DNA of 64,000 nucleotides from Micropterus salmoides (taxonomy: Eukaryota > Chordata > Actinopteri > Centrarchiformes > Centrarchidae). Within the stretch, counting starts at the first letter, position 1. The number at the start of each line of letters is the position of its first letter. A model generated the notes under the pieces. The model was given only the letters and a program-made list of their open reading frames with translations, did no database searches and had not been told where the DNA came from. The stretch lies in contig NW_024040374.1 of NCBI RefSeq assembly GCF_014851395.1, positions 22,979,695-23,043,694 on the forward strand, in the 5' to 3' direction. This document shows positions 60,561 through 64,000 of the stretch, in pieces. Position numbers and translations under genes: made by a program.

Positions 60561-61422
60561 TTGTCTTGACAACTAATCGTATTACAGTTTTCTCTGTATG
60601 TGTCAGGTTTCTAGTGAAGAACCCTGAAGCCGACCGGAAACAGCAGATACATTTAAGCAGATTTATTTTCAACAAGCAGAATGTGTAGGTGGGGAAGGAC
60701 TGGCTGCAGCAGGGCTTAGGGCTGAAGTCAAGGATTTGAGCTGGCTGACATCTTAACCGGCAGAGGCAGGCTGTGTTTTCCATGTCAGAGAGTTCCAGAG
60801 TGATTTTGCTGGTTGATTATGGTGAACAGGTCCGGTGGAGTTTCTCCTGAGCAGAAAGGCAGGTGAATGACTTCAGCAGGCAAGTAAACAGGCAGGTAAC
60901 AAAATCCACAGGCTTCTCAAAGTTTCTAGCTAGTCGGCTAATAAGTTTGCACAAGACATACAAGTATGACTTCGATCCGGCAGGGACTGGATGTCAGGTC
61001 TCCTCTTAAATGTGGTGGCAGCAGACTGGCAGATGTGTATTTGTGGATGGAAGGCAGGTGTATGCTGGGGCCAACTCAGAGAGTCTGTGACAACGCCCAT
61101 AACAGGGGAGAGCAGAGAGGGAGGCAAGAGAGGAAGAGGCAAAGAGAGAGAACAAGCAGACAGACAAAACCAAAACACACCAGGCAACCCTCATTTAAAC
61201 CAAAAGGTGGAAAATAAACCAAAAACACTTTCACTCCCATACCAAATTTCAAAACATTTGTCACAGCAGGGCGGTCGTGACGGCATGTATTGTATTATAT
61301 AATACCGTATCTCATACATACACTTTTATAAGCTTAACATAGTTCACTAACCTTTCTCTGCTATTTGCTCAACAGAAATATATAATGTCATTTTTTGAAA
61401 AGTTCATTAAAAGTGGCTGATG

Positions 61423-61593
61423 CGGGGCGCAGTTAGCTCGCTTGGTAGAGTGTGCGGCCCATGTGCAAGGCTGAGTCCTTAATGCAGCTGCAGACCTTTT
61501 CTGCGTGTCGCCCTCATCTCTCTCCTTTGTTTTCCTGTCGCTATCCTCTGTCCTGTCTGTCAAATTAAGGCAAAATGCCAAAAATATTAAAAA
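61423..61593 (+). mobile_element. tRNA-derived SINE, B box lost
   Basis: A tRNA-like head (CGGGGCGCAGTTAGCTCGCT with an A box) leads into GTGCGGCCCATGTGCAAGGC, TGAGTCCTTAATGCAGC and a CT-rich body (CTGCGTGTCGCCCTCATCTC), ending in an A-rich tail. I know the family as a common percomorph SINE. Against my memory of its consensus, about 20 bp including the B box are deleted after GCAGC. Confidence 0.65.
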
Positions 61594-64000
61594 TAGAAGT
61601 GACTGATGCTATGTTTACTCTGAAAATTCAGCTGAAAAGTCTATTTAGAAACTTAATTTAACGCATATTCTGCAGTGATTGAACATGAAGCCCAGCATGC
61701 ACTGTCTACTCTAGGGATATAATAACTCATTCAAGTCATAATTCTATATCTATTTACACAAAAGTGCAATAACGTGTTTTGCAAACACTTTAACCAATAA
61801 GGTGCTTTTTACCAGCAGTATTCCCTTTATACAGTAGCAATAAAATATTTCTTGTCTCAACTTAAACATTAATGTAATCAAATCAAATAGAAAAAAACCA
61901 AAGCTATTTGCCACTGTCAGGGCATTACCTTTTATCTAGCTTGTTAAAACAAGTTACCATCAGAGTCCAGCGCCATTATCATCACATCATAACAGGCACC
62001 TTCTGAGCAGGTTTGCATATATAAATCTGTTTTCTTGTTTTTTGTCTGAACAGGTATCAGCAGAAACATTTTCTTTTGTGAGGGAGCAGCAGAAACAGTC
62101 TACGCTACGCTGCTGAAGTTGAATTGTCTTGAACTTTTTGTATGTGATGCGGCTCAGAAATCATTGGAAAAGAGAGACTGATCCTCGCTGTTTGTCAGTT
62201 TCTAGAATCTATTACTGTTTACTAAATAGGACATCAACAGGAGGGAATTCGCATGGCAGAGCATTCCCGCAAAACTAGATGAAGGCCTATCAGGTAAAGT
62301 TATGTAGCCTATCATTTTAACTGAAGTATAGGCTATGGTTACTATCCATAGAGCGCCTGCAGTTTAATCGCGGAGCACTTGTCTCCATTTCTGATCACCG
62401 TGTTGCAACCAAATAATTTGAAATGTACAAAATATGTACTTTAAGGTATGTCTAAGTAAAAAGCTTAAAATGAACACCTGTTAAACTTTATTCTCAAATC
62501 TCCTCTGCTGGGCTGCGCCAACATTTTTATCCACCCTGAGATAGCAGAAGAAACAAATCTTGGGACAAAGCAGAAAATCCATTTACACACAGATAAATCC
62601 TGCATTGTTTTTCAGCCGCTGCAAGGGAAGGATGTCTGATGGTACCAGTACAAGATCCTCCAAGCAACATCAGCATTCACTTGGCTTTGTGTTCTTTGTG
62701 TTTCTAGCTATGTGGTGAATGGAAGACTAATACTTGTGTTGACTCCTGAGGGAAAATGCTGCTAAATGCTCCACTATGTTCACCAGCTAGTCACCTACTC
62801 TGTCTGTCTGCTGTTTGTGTTGGGTCGGTAGTTGGCCTTTAGAGACTTCTTTTTAAAGCTTCTGGCTGAAAACGGCTGTTTTGTGCTGCTGCAAACAGAT
62901 TCGATGAGAGTGCTGAGACTGAACCAAAATATTAAAGTGGCAGGCCGGAACCAGCACAAAAAGCTGAAAGATGCCAAAACACTTTGTAGAGTTGAGGGGA
63001 ACTGCAAAGTCAGATGATAATTCTGCATGGGTCTGTCACTACAAGTTACTCCTTTCACATTACACATATTACTTTGATCCATTGGTGATATAAAAATATC
63101 GATTTGTACAGCTTTGACTTATTGTTGCCAAAAGTTATCTACATGTGTGGGGGCAGAAAGAGACTATTGCACAAAATAATTAGAAGTGGGAGGCGAGAGC
63201 ACCACTTTGCATTCATACACGTACTAAAGCACACATGAATCAAGTTTATTCTTGCAGCTGTGGAGATCCATTCTGCAAACACAAACAATGTGCTGTGCCA
63301 ACACAACCACAAGAATCCAAACATTCTTTGAGAGCGGTATAGAAACTCTTTCTCTCTCTTACACTGTTCACTCATACAATTGTTATGCAGACAAACACAT
63401 ACAATCATATAAAGACACAACAATTCATTTTATGCTCATATTCATTTATTCTGCTGTACACACTCAGCACACACCAGCATTATAGTTATTGACACAACAC
63501 AACATGGTCCATTGAGTTCGCATGCTGTTTGGACGAGCGGCGGCCCAATAGAAAGGTATCCATCTTTGTAGAAGGGCATGGAAATGTCAATGCCCCGCAG
63601 CTAGCTAAAGGAAGTCAATCATCCAGGGTTCTGCACAATGAAAGATGACAAACACAAAGAGCCTTTCAGCAAAAACCTTTGTGTGACAAACATTTCCATT
63701 TCAAAGCCTCCATTTTACAGGATGTCATGTCAATTTATTTTTACATAATGTCAGTTGTGGTTCGGAGGCAATTAGGAGAATGTAGAAAGGGTGACCAGAT
63801 CTGTCGCTGCTGTTGGCTGATAAGGGTGTCAGAGTGGCACCCAGTGTGTTTGTTAGAGTGTGTTTCTGTATGGGCGTGTGTCACAGAATGTGCGTTTTCT
63901 TCCGTGTGGCTAACGAAAAAAACATCTTCCACTGTCCCATTAATATCGTCGCTTCATGCCCTCCATACCACTTTGTCAGATGTGAAGTCTCCAGGTGGCA

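Larger units (their letters stand above)
45437..64000 (+). other. ncan: ncan intron after the EGF1 exon, open at window end
   Basis: At least 18.5 kb. I read it for the second EGF, C-type lectin (for example a Trp-Ile-Gly-Leu-Asn-type motif) and Sushi exons and saw none, so these should lie beyond 64000. Named contents are several transposon remnants, a 29-C run, purine-rich and (TG)n tracts, and one possible 60-nt microexon. The interval 60600-61290 looks repeat-like but was not identified. Confidence 0.75.

Noticed and set aside
45437..64000. EGF2, C-type lectin and Sushi exons of ncan
   Set aside because: I looked for Cys-spaced EGF, Trp-Ile-Gly-Leu and Glu-Asp-Cys type lectin motifs by eye and found none; a profile search could overturn this.
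1..64000. CRISPR arrays, bacterial operons or viral genes
   Set aside because: No spaced direct repeats and no prokaryotic or viral coding signal; all direct repeats are microsatellites or short tandem duplications.

Overview
This is vertebrate, almost certainly teleost, genomic DNA. The coding signal is one plus-strand gene split into small exons with GT-AG introns. The rest is intronic sequence rich in (TG)n and (GA)n microsatellites and in repeat families that I recognise from memory as typical of percomorph fishes: L2 and L1 LINE 3' ends, short inverted-repeat elements and a tRNA-derived SINE. No bacterial, viral or CRISPR signal was seen.

The gene is a hyalectan (lectican) proteoglycan and best matches neurocan (ncan). 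Eight coding exons can be placed: 7681-7910 and 8002-8170 (Ig V domain), 12582-12756 and 14800-14927 (first Link module), 18629-18922 (second Link module), 20390-21241 and 25193-26419 (Ser/Thr/Pro/Glu-rich, glycosaminoglycan-bearing central region) and 45320-45436 (first EGF-like domain). They join in frame into about 1,064 residues, and every junction agrees in phase. The signal-peptide exon was not recognised. The second EGF, C-type lectin and Sushi exons were not found and probably lie downstream, so the gene is open at both ends of the window.

The layout is asymmetric. The N-terminal hyaluronan-binding part and the central region occupy 7.7-26.4 kb. A single EGF exon then sits alone between an 18.9-kb intron and one of more than 18.5 kb. 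These large introns carry most of the mobile DNA: an L2 LINE whose two halves lie in opposite orientation (27.98-30.08 kb), a fold-back element of about 610 bp with a tRNA-like module in each arm (41.71-42.32 kb), a second frameshifted L2-like LINE (56.7-57.66 kb), two copies of one short terminal-inverted-repeat element (48.5 and 55.1 kb), a Tc1/mariner-like remnant (60 kb) and a SINE (61.4 kb). A 5'-truncated L1 with clear target-site duplications lies in the intron between the two Link modules (16.4-16.9 kb).

The encoded protein would be secreted. The Ig and Link modules bind hyaluronan and link protein, the central region carries chondroitin sulfate and O-glycans, and the EGF-lectin-Sushi end binds tenascins in brain extracellular matrix. 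The items most worth checking are the tRNA-bearing fold-back element, the inverted L2, the extra intron inside the Ig fold, the isolated symmetric EGF exon and a possible 60-nt acidic microexon at 51.6 kb.
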